From Marinobacter goseongensis (GTDB lineage Bacteria; Pseudomonadota; Gammaproteobacteria; Pseudomonadales; Oleiphilaceae), in assembly GCF_023156235.1 (NCBI RefSeq), contig NZ_JAKZAI010000011.1, positions 1 to 64,000 on the forward strand: a stretch of DNA of 64,000 nt, in the 5' to 3' direction. Below, piece after piece: positions 18,642 through 27,742 of this stretch. Below the pieces are notes generated by a model that made no database searches, was not told the origin of the DNA, and saw nothing but the letters and a program-made list of their open reading frames with translations. A program made the position numbers and the translations under genes. The first letter of the stretch is position 1. Every line of letters begins with the position of its first letter.

Positions 18642-18669
18642 AAAAAGCCAGCTCGTGTGAGCTGGCTTG
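18642..18669 (-). terminator. Rho-independent terminator for the minus-strand response regulator
   Basis: 10-bp stem AAGCCAGCTC/GAGCTGGCTT with a GTGT loop. On the minus strand it is followed by a T-run. It lies about 230 bases beyond the regulator's stop, so the mRNA would carry a long 3' tail. Confidence 0.8.
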
Positions 18670-18865
18670 AAAACAAATCTCGAGGAAAAAACGAAAGTGC
18701 CTGAAAAATTCGCTAGTCCGGTGGACTCGATTCCCATACGGCGGCGGAGGTACTGCACGGCTCCTCCGCCAATGGGCGGATACTGCTTGAATCCACCCTT
18801 GCAGAATAGGGCTTCCGCGCCGGGGAGTCTGTTTGTTAAGTGTGTGCAGGTGTTACGGAATGTGT

Positions 18866-18893
18866 TGTCGGATGAGCAAAGCGTAATCCGACA
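18866..18893. repeat. REP-like palindrome, copy 2
   Basis: Arms TGTCGGAT and ATCCGACA around a 12-base centre. It starts just past the stop of the response-regulator gene and is the most diverged copy. Confidence 0.65.
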
Positions 18894-18899
18894 GGCCAA

Positions 18900-19871
18900 T
18901 CAGGCGCTGGCCTTCAACTCCGGCACGGTTTCGGTGAAACGCCGGGTTTCATACGCGTCCACCAACCCCTGAACAGCCGCGCGCTCCACGTCCTGCACGC
19001 CAGGGGTGCCATTCTGGGCGTCGGATTTGCACAGCACCATGCCCGCTTCCACAGAAATATAGCCGGCGGTGGTTTTCAGGGCTTTGTGGTTAATGCCGTC
19101 AAACACCCTCCGGAATGCAGTGGTGGTGCAGTTATCGCTGGTGGGGAAATGGGCCACGATAGCGAACTGATTGTCGCCCACCCGGCACAGCGCGTCCATC
19201 GGTCGGATCAGGTGGCTCAGGCGGCGGGCGATACCGATTGCCAGCTCGCTCATCACGGACGGAGGATGTTTGCGCTTCAGTTCCTGCCAGTTACGGATGC
19301 CGCACAACACATAGGCGGTAGCGCCATTGCGGGATTCGGCGTGGCGCAGGGTTTTGCCCAGGCGCTCGCGGGCGTACTTGTTGTTGCACAGCCCGGTTTC
19401 CAGGTCGATGATGTTGGTCGCTTCCAGCTCCCGGTTATTTTCGATCAGCAGGGAATTGGCTCGCAGCAGGGTGTTTTGCCGGTCCGCCATACGGTCGGCG
19501 GCGAAAATACGGGGAATCAGCTGCTTGGTCATGTCGGACTTGTAGATGAAATCGTCCACGCCCCGATCAAAGGCTTCGGACAGCGCCTCCACACTCTCGC
19601 GGGCGGTCAGCAGAATAACGTAGGTGTAGTGGTTGTCCTGCTCGTCCTGCTGGCGCACCTGGTCGGTCAGTTCCAGCCCGTCCATTTCCGGCATCAGCCA
19701 GTCCGCAATCAGCACGCTCACCGGGCGCTGTTCAATCAGTGCCAGGGCCGCCGGCGCGTTGTTGGCAATGCGCACATCGCGATAACCGGCGTTCTTCAGG
19801 GTGCGGCCAACCACCATGCTGCTGAACTTTGCGTCGTCTACTACGAGGATGGGGAGATCCAGATTTGGCAT
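18900..19871 (-). CDS. Response regulator with degenerate GGDEF domain
   Basis: 323 residues. The receiver domain (1-~125) has all phosphorylation residues: acidic pair in [10 protein letters not shown], phosphoacceptor Asp in [12 protein letters not shown], Thr in ILLTARE and Lys in FIYKSD. A linker and a GGDEF-type fold follow (INIDLETGL region, ~160-290), but the signature is RVGDNQF in place of RYGGDEF, so cyclase activity is doubtful and c-di-GMP binding or protein contact is more likely. No histidine kinase is adjacent. The c-di-GMP-binding YajQ gene is divergent, 117 bases away. Confidence 0.85.
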   Translation of the reverse strand: MPNLDLPILVVDDAKFSSMVVGRTLKNAGYRDVRIANNAPAALALIEQRPVSVLIADWLMPEMDGLELTDQVRQQDEQDNHYTYVILLTARESVEALSEAFDRGVDDFIYKSDMTKQLIPRIFAADRMADRQNTLLRANSLLIENNRELEATNIIDLETGLCNNKYARERLGKTLRHAESRNGATAYVLCGIRNWQELKRKHPPSVMSELAIGIARRLSHLIRPMDALCRVGDNQFAIVAHFPTSDNCTTTAFRRVFDGINHKALKTTAGYISVEAGMVLCKSDAQNGTPGVQDVERAAVQGLVDAYETRRFTETVPELKASA

Positions 19872-19988
19872 TGTTATCTACTTTTAACCAGTCCATTGTC
19901 AGATGCGGTAAGGTGCGGGTCTTGCTATGCTTTGCCCTTATTTTCTAGGTCAGAGTATACCCCTAACGGAATTCGGAGAATAACGACC

Positions 19989-20471
19989 ATGCCCTCTTTT
20001 GACATAGTTTCAGAAATCGATATGCACGAAGTGACCAATGCCGTGGACCAGGCCAAAAAAGATCTGGCGACTCGCTGGGATTTCAAGAACGTGGACGCGA
20101 CTATCGAGCACGATGATAAGGGCATTACCATCAGCGCCGAGCAGGAATTTCAGCTGGAGCAGCTAATGGACATGCTGCGGATGGCGTTCGCCAAGCGCAA
20201 GATCGACGGCCGCGCGCTGTCAGAGGACGGCGAAAGCAAGTCCGGCAAGCTGGTCAAGCAACATTTGCTGCTGAAGCAGGGCATCGAAACCGATATGGCC
20301 AAGAAGATCGTCAAGCTGATCAAGGAAGCCAAGCTGAAGGTCCAGGCCAGCATTCAGGGCGATAAAGTGCGGGTAACTGGCAAGAAGCGCGACGACCTTC
20401 AAACCGCCATCGCCCTGCTGAAAGAAACCGAGCTGGAGATTCCTCTGCAGTTCAATAATTTCCGCGACTGA
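19989..20471 (+). CDS. yajQ: YajQ-family (UPF0234) nucleotide-binding protein
   Basis: 160 residues from ATG 19989, with CGGAG upstream. It starts [15 protein letters not shown] and has [31 protein letters not shown] and [10 protein letters not shown] at the end, all family signatures. Relatives bind c-di-GMP and can alter transcription in Xanthomonas; in other species the role is open. Divergent from the REC/GGDEF-like regulator. The next gene starts within 16-40 bases. Confidence 0.93.
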   Translation: MPSFDIVSEIDMHEVTNAVDQAKKDLATRWDFKNVDATIEHDDKGITISAEQEFQLEQLMDMLRMAFAKRKIDGRALSEDGESKSGKLVKQHLLLKQGIETDMAKKIVKLIKEAKLKVQASIQGDKVRVTGKKRDDLQTAIALLKETELEIPLQFNNFRD

Positions 20472-20510
20472 TCCGGAGGCTGCACCATCGAATCCGGAAC
20501 CCGCCTGGCC

Positions 20511-21887
20511 TTGTTCAGGGACGCACTCCACACCTACACCCGCTGGCAGGTAATTGCGCTGCTGTTTCTCGGATTCTCCGCAGGCCTGCCGTTTCTGCTG
20601 GTGTTTTCCACGCTGAATGCGCGGCTGGCGGATGTGGGGGTAGAGACCGCCACCATCGGTTTTTTCAGTTGGCTGGGCATTACCTATTCCATCAAGGTGT
20701 TCTGGGCACCGGTGGTGGACCGGCTCAAACTGCCATTGCTCGACCGGCTGTTGGGTAAGCGCCGTAGCTGGATTCTGTTGGCCCAGGCAGGGATCGCGAC
20801 CGGGCTGTATCTGATGGCCCACGTGGATGCGATCACGGCCCCGGAAATGATGGCCCTGTGCGGCCTGCTGGTGGCGTTTTCCTCCGCCACTCAGGATGTG
20901 GCCATTGATGCCTACCGCATCGAGATTGCCGAGGAGCGCCTGCAGGCAGCCCTGGCGGCAACCTACATCTTCGGTTATCGGCTGGCACTGCTGGTGGCCG
21001 GGGCCGGTGCGCTTTACCTGGCGGAATTCTGGTCCTGGCAGGTGTCCTATGAGGTGATGGCGTTGTTGGTGGGCGTTGGTGCCATTACTGTTCTGGTGGT
21101 GCGTGAGCCTCGGGTAAACCATTTCGCCGCCGCCCAGGACATCGCCCACAAGATCGAGCACGAAGCCAGCAAGCGCGCCCACCTGAACCCCCGCGTGGCG
21201 CGCATGATCGGCTGGTTCTACGCCGCCGTCGCCGGCCCGTTCCTGGATTTTTTTCGCCGCTACAAGGAGTTGGCGATCCTGATTCTGGTGATGGTGGCGG
21301 TCTACCGGATATCCGACATCGCCATGGGGGTGATGGCCAATCCGTTCTACCTGGACTTTATGGGGTTCAGCAAAACCCAGGTGGCGGATGTAACCAAAAT
21401 CTTCGGCTTCTTCATGACCATCGCCGGCTCGCTGTTAGGCGGGGTGATGGTCGTGCGATACGGTGTTCGCAATATTCTTCTGCTGGGCGCGATCATGACG
21501 GCGGCCACCAATTTGTTGTTCGTGGTCCTGGCGCAGTATCCGCCAAACATTTATACCCTGGCGGTGGTGGTCAGCGCCGATAACCTCAGTGGCGGTATCG
21601 CCAACGTAGCGTTGATCGCCTGGCTCTCCAGCATGACCAGTGCCTCCTTCACCGCCACCCAGTACGCACTGTTCAGCTCTCTGATGACTCTGCCGGGCAA
21701 ATTCCTCGGCGGCTTCTCGGGCATTGTGGTGGCGGACTTCGGCTACGCCCAGTTCTTCCTCGTCGCGGGCTTTATGGGGGTGCCCGCCATCCTGCTGGCC
21801 ATCTTTATGATCCGCCAGGGGGCTCGGCTGGATGCTTTGGCGCCCCGAAAAGAGGAAGCGGAGCCCGTTCCAGAACGCTATGCCTGA
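20511..21887 (+). CDS. AmpG-like MFS permease
   Basis: A 12-helix major-facilitator protein of the AmpG class, which imports GlcNAc-anhydromuropeptides for cell-wall recycling and influences ampC induction. Signatures: VIALLFLGFSAGLPFLLVF (helix 1), FFSWLGITYSIKVFWAPVVDRL, LGKRRSWILLAQ and SSATQDVAIDAYRIE. The C-terminus is charged. The start is uncertain: TTG 20511 has no ribosome site, whereas GGAGG at 20475-20479 sits 7 bases before an in-frame ATC at 20487, which would give 466 residues. The 3' end overlaps the next gene by 8 bases. Confidence 0.88.
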   Translation: MFRDALHTYTRWQVIALLFLGFSAGLPFLLVFSTLNARLADVGVETATIGFFSWLGITYSIKVFWAPVVDRLKLPLLDRLLGKRRSWILLAQAGIATGLYLMAHVDAITAPEMMALCGLLVAFSSATQDVAIDAYRIEIAEERLQAALAATYIFGYRLALLVAGAGALYLAEFWSWQVSYEVMALLVGVGAITVLVVREPRVNHFAAAQDIAHKIEHEASKRAHLNPRVARMIGWFYAAVAGPFLDFFRRYKELAILILVMVAVYRISDIAMGVMANPFYLDFMGFSKTQVADVTKIFGFFMTIAGSLLGGVMVVRYGVRNILLLGAIMTAATNLLFVVLAQYPPNIYTLAVVVSADNLSGGIANVALIAWLSSMTSASFTATQYALFSSLMTLPGKFLGGFSGIVVADFGYAQFFLVAGFMGVPAILLAIFMIRQGARLDALAPRKEEAEPVPERYA

Positions 21888-22191
21888 ACCCACCAAAGAG
21901 CAAAAAATCTGGCAGGTAGTCGCTGCAATACCATCCGGCTCCGTCGCCAGCTACGGCCAGGTCGCTGCCATGGCCGGTCTGGGCCGACAGGCACGCTTCG
22001 TGGGCCGCGCCTTGGGTAAATTGCCAGCGGGCCACTCAATCCCCTGGTTCCGGGTGATTCGCAGCAACGGCCAGATTGCGTTTCCACAAGGCTCCGATCC
22101 TTACGAAACTCAGGTGTACCGATTGCGAGAAGAGGGCGTGGAAGTCCTAAACGGTCGGGTTGCCATGCGGAAGTTTCAATGGCAGTCGTGA
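21880..22191 (+). CDS. Alkyltransferase-like (ATL) protein of the MGMT family
   Basis: 103 residues from ATG 21880. The helix-turn-helix and wing of O6-alkylguanine-DNA alkyltransferase are present (SVASYGQVAAMAGL, ARFVGRALGK), but the PCHR active site reads IPWFRV, with Trp replacing the acceptor Cys. Such ATL proteins bind O6-alkylguanine and hand it to nucleotide excision repair instead of repairing it. It overlaps ampG-like by 8 bases and so is probably co-translated. Confidence 0.88.
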   Translation: MPEPTKEQKIWQVVAAIPSGSVASYGQVAAMAGLGRQARFVGRALGKLPAGHSIPWFRVIRSNGQIAFPQGSDPYETQVYRLREEGVEVLNGRVAMRKFQWQS

Positions 22192-22221
22192 GGTGGTAGG
22201 GCCGGGACCAGCCCTCACACC

Positions 22222-22252
22222 AAAAGCCAGCCCCCGGTTCAAGAGGGCCGGC
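22222..22252 (-). terminator. Probable terminator for the SDR gene
   Basis: On the minus strand a GCCGGCCC...GGGCTGGC stem (one G-U pair) is followed by TTTT, 17 bases past the SDR stop. Confidence 0.5.
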
Positions 22253-22268
22253 CAGGGAGTCAAAACGA

Positions 22269-23030
22269 CTAGAGCCGCAAAGCCCCATCAACCTCGATCA
22301 TCCGCCCGGACACATAATCGTTCTCGAAGATAAACGCCGCCGCGGACGCAATCTCCTCCGGCTTGCCCATGCGCTTGAGCGGGATACCGGCGGTCATTTT
22401 TTCCAGTGCTTCCGGCTTCATGGAGCCCGTCATCTCGGTTTCGATAAAACCCGGGGCAATGCCCATGCAGCGGATGCCGTAGCGGGCCAGCTCTTTGGCC
22501 CAGACCGGAACCAGTGCAGAAACCCCGGCCTTGGCGGCGGAGTAATTGCTCTGGCCCATGTTGCCGGCGCGAGAGATGGAGGCGATGTTGATGATCGCAC
22601 CCTGGTCGCCGTTCTTGATCATCTGGGTGGCGGCTTCGCGGCCGCACAGGAACACGCCGGTCAGGTTTACATCGATCACCGCCTGCCACTGGGCCAGCTC
22701 CATGCGCTTCTCGACCTGGCCGTCCTTTACCTTGACCATCAAGCCGTCGCGCAGAATGCCGGCGTTGTTGACCAGGCCGTTGAGGTGGCCGAAGTCGTTC
22801 ACAATGGCTTCGAAGGTTTTCTCAACGTCTTCTTCTTTGGCGACGTTGCAGACATAGCTTCTGGCGTCCACACCGGCGGCTTTACAGGCAGCGACGGCTT
22901 CGTCCAGCTTTTCCGGCATCAGGTCGATCAGTGCCAGTTTGGCGCCCTTGCCAGCGAAGTATTCGGCCATGGCGCGGCCCAGGCCCTGGCCGCCGCCGGT
23001 GATTGCAATCACGGAATCTTGAAGTTTCAT
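22269..23030 (-). CDS. FabG-like short-chain dehydrogenase/reductase
   Basis: 253 residues, complete classical SDR. Cofactor loop TGGGQGLG, NNAG motif, catalytic Ser in NIASISRAGN, and YSAAK with Tyr and Lys. The C-terminal GFIETEMT and VDGALRL match beta-ketoacyl-ACP or 3-hydroxyacyl-CoA reductases. NAD(P)H-dependent reduction of a 3-oxoacyl thioester is likely, but substrate cannot be fixed from sequence. Divergent from fxsA with 73 bases between. Confidence 0.88.
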   Translation of the reverse strand: MKLQDSVIAITGGGQGLGRAMAEYFAGKGAKLALIDLMPEKLDEAVAACKAAGVDARSYVCNVAKEEDVEKTFEAIVNDFGHLNGLVNNAGILRDGLMVKVKDGQVEKRMELAQWQAVIDVNLTGVFLCGREAATQMIKNGDQGAIINIASISRAGNMGQSNYSAAKAGVSALVPVWAKELARYGIRCMGIAPGFIETEMTGSMKPEALEKMTAGIPLKRMGKPEEIASAAAFIFENDYVSGRMIEVDGALRL

Positions 23031-23103
23031 GTTTTGCCCTAATTGAGTTCTCAGGTGGATTTACGTTTTCTGTGCGTCTGCGTGGTTTTTATGAGGAGGC
23101 ATT

Positions 23104-23646
23104 TTGCCCGTTTTCCTGTTTCTTTTCATTATTATGCCCATCGCCGAAATGGCGGTGCTGATCAAGGTCGGTGGTGTCATCGGCGTGTTGAACACCGTCG
23201 GCCTGGTATTGCTGACGGCGGTGGTGGGTGCCTGGCTGCTTCGTCAGCAAGGGCTGGCGACGCTGTTGCGGGCGAACCAGCGGCTGAACAGCGGTGAGCT
23301 GCCGGCGAAGGAAGTCGCCGAAGGGTTGATTCTGGCGGTGGGCGGCGCTTTGTTGCTGACCCCGGGCTTTATCACCGACACCATCGGCTTCCTTTGCCTG
23401 CTGCCCGGTACCCGTCACTGGTTTGTCGCCCAGGCGATGAAGCGCATGGTGATGTCGGGGCAGGGCCGCAGCTTTCACTTCCGCGCCGGAGGAGGCCAGG
23501 GGCCGTTCGGGCCGGATCCGTTCGGCGGGCAGGAGAGCCCCTTCGAACGCCAGCAGCCGTTTGGCCGGGACGCCAACGGCGACATCATTGAAGGCGAGTA
23601 CCGGGATGAGACCGAGAGTGACCGGGATCGCATCGAAAAAAAGTGA
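23104..23646 (+). CDS. fxsA: FxsA family membrane protein
   Basis: 180 residues. A strong AGGAGG (23094-23099) precedes a TTG start at 23104. Three or four membrane helices in the first ~110 residues (PVFLFLFIIMPIAEMAVLI, GVLNTVGLVLLTAVVGAWLL, LILAVGGALLLTPGFITDTIG) match FxsA, first known as a suppressor of F-plasmid exclusion of phage T7. The G/P/F/Q-rich cytoplasmic tail is normal for the family. Placement upstream of groESL is common in gammaproteobacteria. Confidence 0.92.
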   Translation: MPVFLFLFIIMPIAEMAVLIKVGGVIGVLNTVGLVLLTAVVGAWLLRQQGLATLLRANQRLNSGELPAKEVAEGLILAVGGALLLTPGFITDTIGFLCLLPGTRHWFVAQAMKRMVMSGQGRSFHFRAGGGQGPFGPDPFGGQESPFERQQPFGRDANGDIIEGEYRDETESDRDRIEKK

Positions 23647-23666
23647 AAAATTTTTAGCACCGGGTG

Positions 23667-23695
23667 TTGAAAACACCTTCAGGCTACCCCAAATA
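23667..23695 (+). promoter_or_regulatory. Sigma-32 (heat-shock) promoter of groESL
   Basis: TTGAAA at 23667-23672, a 14-base spacer and CCCCAAATA at 23687-23695 match the RpoH pattern (CTTGAAA-N11..15-CCCCATNTA). About 145 bases before groES. Confidence 0.85.
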
Positions 23696-23759
23696 GGACT
23701 CACAAGTTCGCTGCGGGTCTTTAACCTCCGAAAAACAGGCGGTTAACGGCCGGGCAATT

Positions 23760-23789
23760 TGTCGGATTACGCTTCGCTAATCCGACCTA
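23760..23789. repeat. REP-like palindrome, copy 3
   Basis: GTCGGATTA/TAATCCGAC arms around CGCTTCGC. It lies in the presumed 5' leader of groESL between the heat-shock promoter and the groES start. Confidence 0.7.
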
Positions 23790-23839
23790 AATCAACAATG
23801 TCATTGCCACATTAATCTGACTATTGGAGAAACCGAGCA

Positions 23840-24127
23840 ATGAAAATTCGTCCGCTACACGATCGTGTCGTCGTACGCCGAAAGGAAGAAGAAGAGAAAA
23901 CTGCAGGTGGCATCGTGCTGCCGGGTAATGCCAAGGAAAAGCCGTCCCAGGGTGAGGTTCTTGCCGTGGGCAATGGCCGTATCCTCGACAACGGCGAGAC
24001 CCGTGCACTGGCGGTCAAGATAGGTGACACCGTGGTTTTCGGTCAGTACGCCGGTAACACCGTCAAGGTCGATGGCGAAGAGCTCCTGATCATGAGCGAG
24101 AACGACATCTACGGCGTGCTTGAGTGA
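23840..24127 (+). CDS. groES: Co-chaperonin GroES
   Basis: 95 residues, complete. [14 protein letters not shown] opens the beta-barrel, [10 protein letters not shown] is the mobile loop that binds GroEL, and [18 protein letters not shown] ending is present. RBS TTGGAGAAA. Forms the heptameric lid for GroEL. Operon with groEL after 78 bases, under the sigma-32 promoter upstream. Confidence 0.98.
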   Translation: MKIRPLHDRVVVRRKEEEEKTAGGIVLPGNAKEKPSQGEVLAVGNGRILDNGETRALAVKIGDTVVFGQYAGNTVKVDGEELLIMSENDIYGVLE

Positions 24128-24187
24128 TCGCTGAAGCGACCGGCACGAACTCTCATTAATCCGATTGATTCAACGATTTCGGTTTAA

Positions 24188-25858
<1,671 letters not shown>

Positions 25859-25915
25859 GCCCCCTTGCGTACTCCGCTCCGCTGGTGAGGAAACTCTGCT
25901 ATCGGAGCCCCGAAG

Positions 25916-25944
25916 AACCCGCACGGTAACGTGCGGGTTTTTTT
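25916..25944 (+). terminator. Rho-independent terminator of groESL
   Basis: Stem AACCCGCAC/GTGCGGGTT with a 6-base loop followed by seven T. Confidence 0.93.
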
Positions 25945-26063
25945 ATGCCCGCGTGTCGGCGTGATCTGACAAGAAAAACCGTCACCTTTGTGCATTTCCT
26001 TCATGACCTGCCATATTCCCTTTGCTAGACTCGGCAACCAGCCTTTTTTGAACGTGTCGCCGA

Positions 26064-26855
26064 ATGACTGAATCCGCACCCAAAGCTTTCCTCCGCCCCG
26101 GCAAGGTACTTCTGCTGGTTCTGGCGGGTGTGCTTGTCTATCTGGTTGCGTTGGTTGTCTGGGTGCCCGCAGGCTGGGTGTGGCATCAGGCGTCGGCGTA
26201 TGTCACTTTGCCGCCTCAGATTCAGGTCCGCCAGGTGTCCGGTACGGTCTGGAGCGGGGCGGCCGGTGTGACGGCTGCCGGCTATCCGGTACGCGTCAAC
26301 TGGGCTCTGGGCTGGCCATCGCTGGCCTCTCTGCAACTGCCGGTATCGCTGACCATCGCGTCATCGCAATCGTCGCTCAACGGTGACGTCACCGTGGGCT
26401 GGCCGGCCACGGTCAATCTGGCAGCCACTGGCCGCATTGCTGTGGCCGAGTTCGAGGATCTGATCCGCCAGAGCGGTGGCGCGATGATTGAAGGTGATGT
26501 GTTGGTTGATCGCCTGCAGTTGAGTCTGAAAGACAACCGTCTCGCGAATGCCAGTGGTTATGGCCGCTGGGGCGGAGGTCTGGTGACCTGGCCCATGGGC
26601 AATCAGACCGGGCAGGCCGTGTTTCCGGCTATGGAAGCGGATCTGTCCACCTCCGACGGCGGGTTGGCGCTGGTTGTGAGTGAGCAGGGGGGCGAAGGCC
26701 CCGCTGCGGATGCGAACATACTTTGGAACGGCACCCTGGAGCTGCGCGTCTTCAAGCGCATGGTGGACCTCGCTGATCAGCCCTGGTCCGGGTCGGCTCA
26801 GCCCGGCGACGTTATTTTCCGGGTTCGGCAACCACTGTTGCCGGGGGGGCTGTGA
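26064..26855 (+). CDS. gspN: Type II secretion protein GspN
   Basis: 263 residues with one N-terminal membrane helix (VLLLVLAGVLVYLVALVVW) and a periplasmic beta-rich part (VRQVSGTVWSGAAGV, VNWALGWPSL) typical of GspN, an accessory inner-membrane protein of the type II secretion system. Here gspN comes first, before gspC and gspD, although it closes the operon in many bacteria. Its TGA overlaps the gspC ATG by one base. Confidence 0.88.
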   Translation: MTESAPKAFLRPGKVLLLVLAGVLVYLVALVVWVPAGWVWHQASAYVTLPPQIQVRQVSGTVWSGAAGVTAAGYPVRVNWALGWPSLASLQLPVSLTIASSQSSLNGDVTVGWPATVNLAATGRIAVAEFEDLIRQSGGAMIEGDVLVDRLQLSLKDNRLANASGYGRWGGGLVTWPMGNQTGQAVFPAMEADLSTSDGGLALVVSEQGGEGPAADANILWNGTLELRVFKRMVDLADQPWSGSAQPGDVIFRVRQPLLPGGL

Positions 26856-27709
26856 TGGCAACGCTTCCGGTGCGCGCCCAGGCCCGAGTGGCCCGCTCCC
26901 TGGCCAATATTCTGTTGGTGGCGCTGACGCTCTATCTGGGCATGACCCTGGCCAAAATGACCTGGTTAATGGCCTGGAACGAGCAGCCCGTGGCTGCCAG
27001 CCCGGTTGCACAGGGCTTGAATGGTGGTAAGGGCAGGGCGTCGTCCACCGCGATTGCCAATTACGAACTGTTCGGCAGGCTGGAAGGCGAGTCGCGGGTT
27101 GCGGAGGTGGTGCGCCGCTCGGCCCCGGAGACTGGCCTGCGATTAAGGCTGGAAGGCGTGTTGCTGGCGGAGCGTCCGGAGGACTCTGGTGCTATAGTTG
27201 CTGGAAGTAACGGTGAGACAGCGCACTATCGTGTGGGTGACACACTGCCGGGCAACGCTGAGCTCGCGGAAGTCGAAACTGGGCGCATTCTGATTCGCCG
27301 CAACGGTCGTTACGAATCTCTTGCCTTTGACGAGCAAACCGGGGATGACACTCTGGTTGCGGACGGGTCTCCGGGACCGGCGGACACGTCGCCCGACGAG
27401 TTTCTGGCCAGCGCGCGGGAACAGCTCGACAGCCAGGGCGCCGCGGCTCTTGCCGCCTACGGCTTGAGCCCGGCGGACGACGGCGGCAGCGCCGGATATG
27501 TCTACGATGGTTCCAATGCCATGCTCAATGCGGTTAACCTCAGAGCCGGGGATGTGATCACCGCGATCAATGGGCAGCGACTGGGTGATCTCGAGCAGGA
27601 CAAATCGTTACTGGAAAGCTGGCGGTCGCAATCCCAGCTGGACATTGAAATTGAACGGGACGGAACTTTCTTGACCGTGAGCTATGCCATACCCGAGCAG
27701 TGGCGCTGA
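26855..27709 (+). CDS. gspC: Type II secretion protein GspC
   Basis: 284-285 residues; ATG 26855 or the adjacent GTG 26852. A membrane helix near residues 12-36 (SLANILLVALTLYLGMTLAK) is followed by the periplasmic homology region (YELFGRLEGES, GLRLRLEGVLLAERPED) that links to GspD, and a C-terminal PDZ domain (NAVNLRAGDVITAINGQRLGD). GspC couples the inner-membrane platform to the secretin and helps select substrates. 33 bases before gspD. Confidence 0.93.
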   Translation: MATLPVRAQARVARSLANILLVALTLYLGMTLAKMTWLMAWNEQPVAASPVAQGLNGGKGRASSTAIANYELFGRLEGESRVAEVVRRSAPETGLRLRLEGVLLAERPEDSGAIVAGSNGETAHYRVGDTLPGNAELAEVETGRILIRRNGRYESLAFDEQTGDDTLVADGSPGPADTSPDEFLASAREQLDSQGAAALAAYGLSPADDGGSAGYVYDGSNAMLNAVNLRAGDVITAINGQRLGDLEQDKSLLESWRSQSQLDIEIERDGTFLTVSYAIPEQWR

Positions 27710-27742
27710 CCGGGTTCATCAATAACAGGACGAAATCGCCAG

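Larger units (their letters stand above)
18558..18899. other. Convergent intergenic region with terminators, hairpin and REP
   Basis: 342 bases between argG and the response-regulator gene. It holds the argG terminator (18589-18618), a minus-strand terminator (18642-18669), an 8-bp GGCGGAGG/CCTCCGCC hairpin with a 12-base loop (18743-18770) and REP copy 2 (18866-18893). I see no open frame with a ribosome site. Confidence 0.6.

Noticed and set aside
18690-18760. tRNA-like GGTGGACTCGATTCCC segment
   Set aside because: A T-arm-like string, but no acceptor or anticodon arms pair around it.
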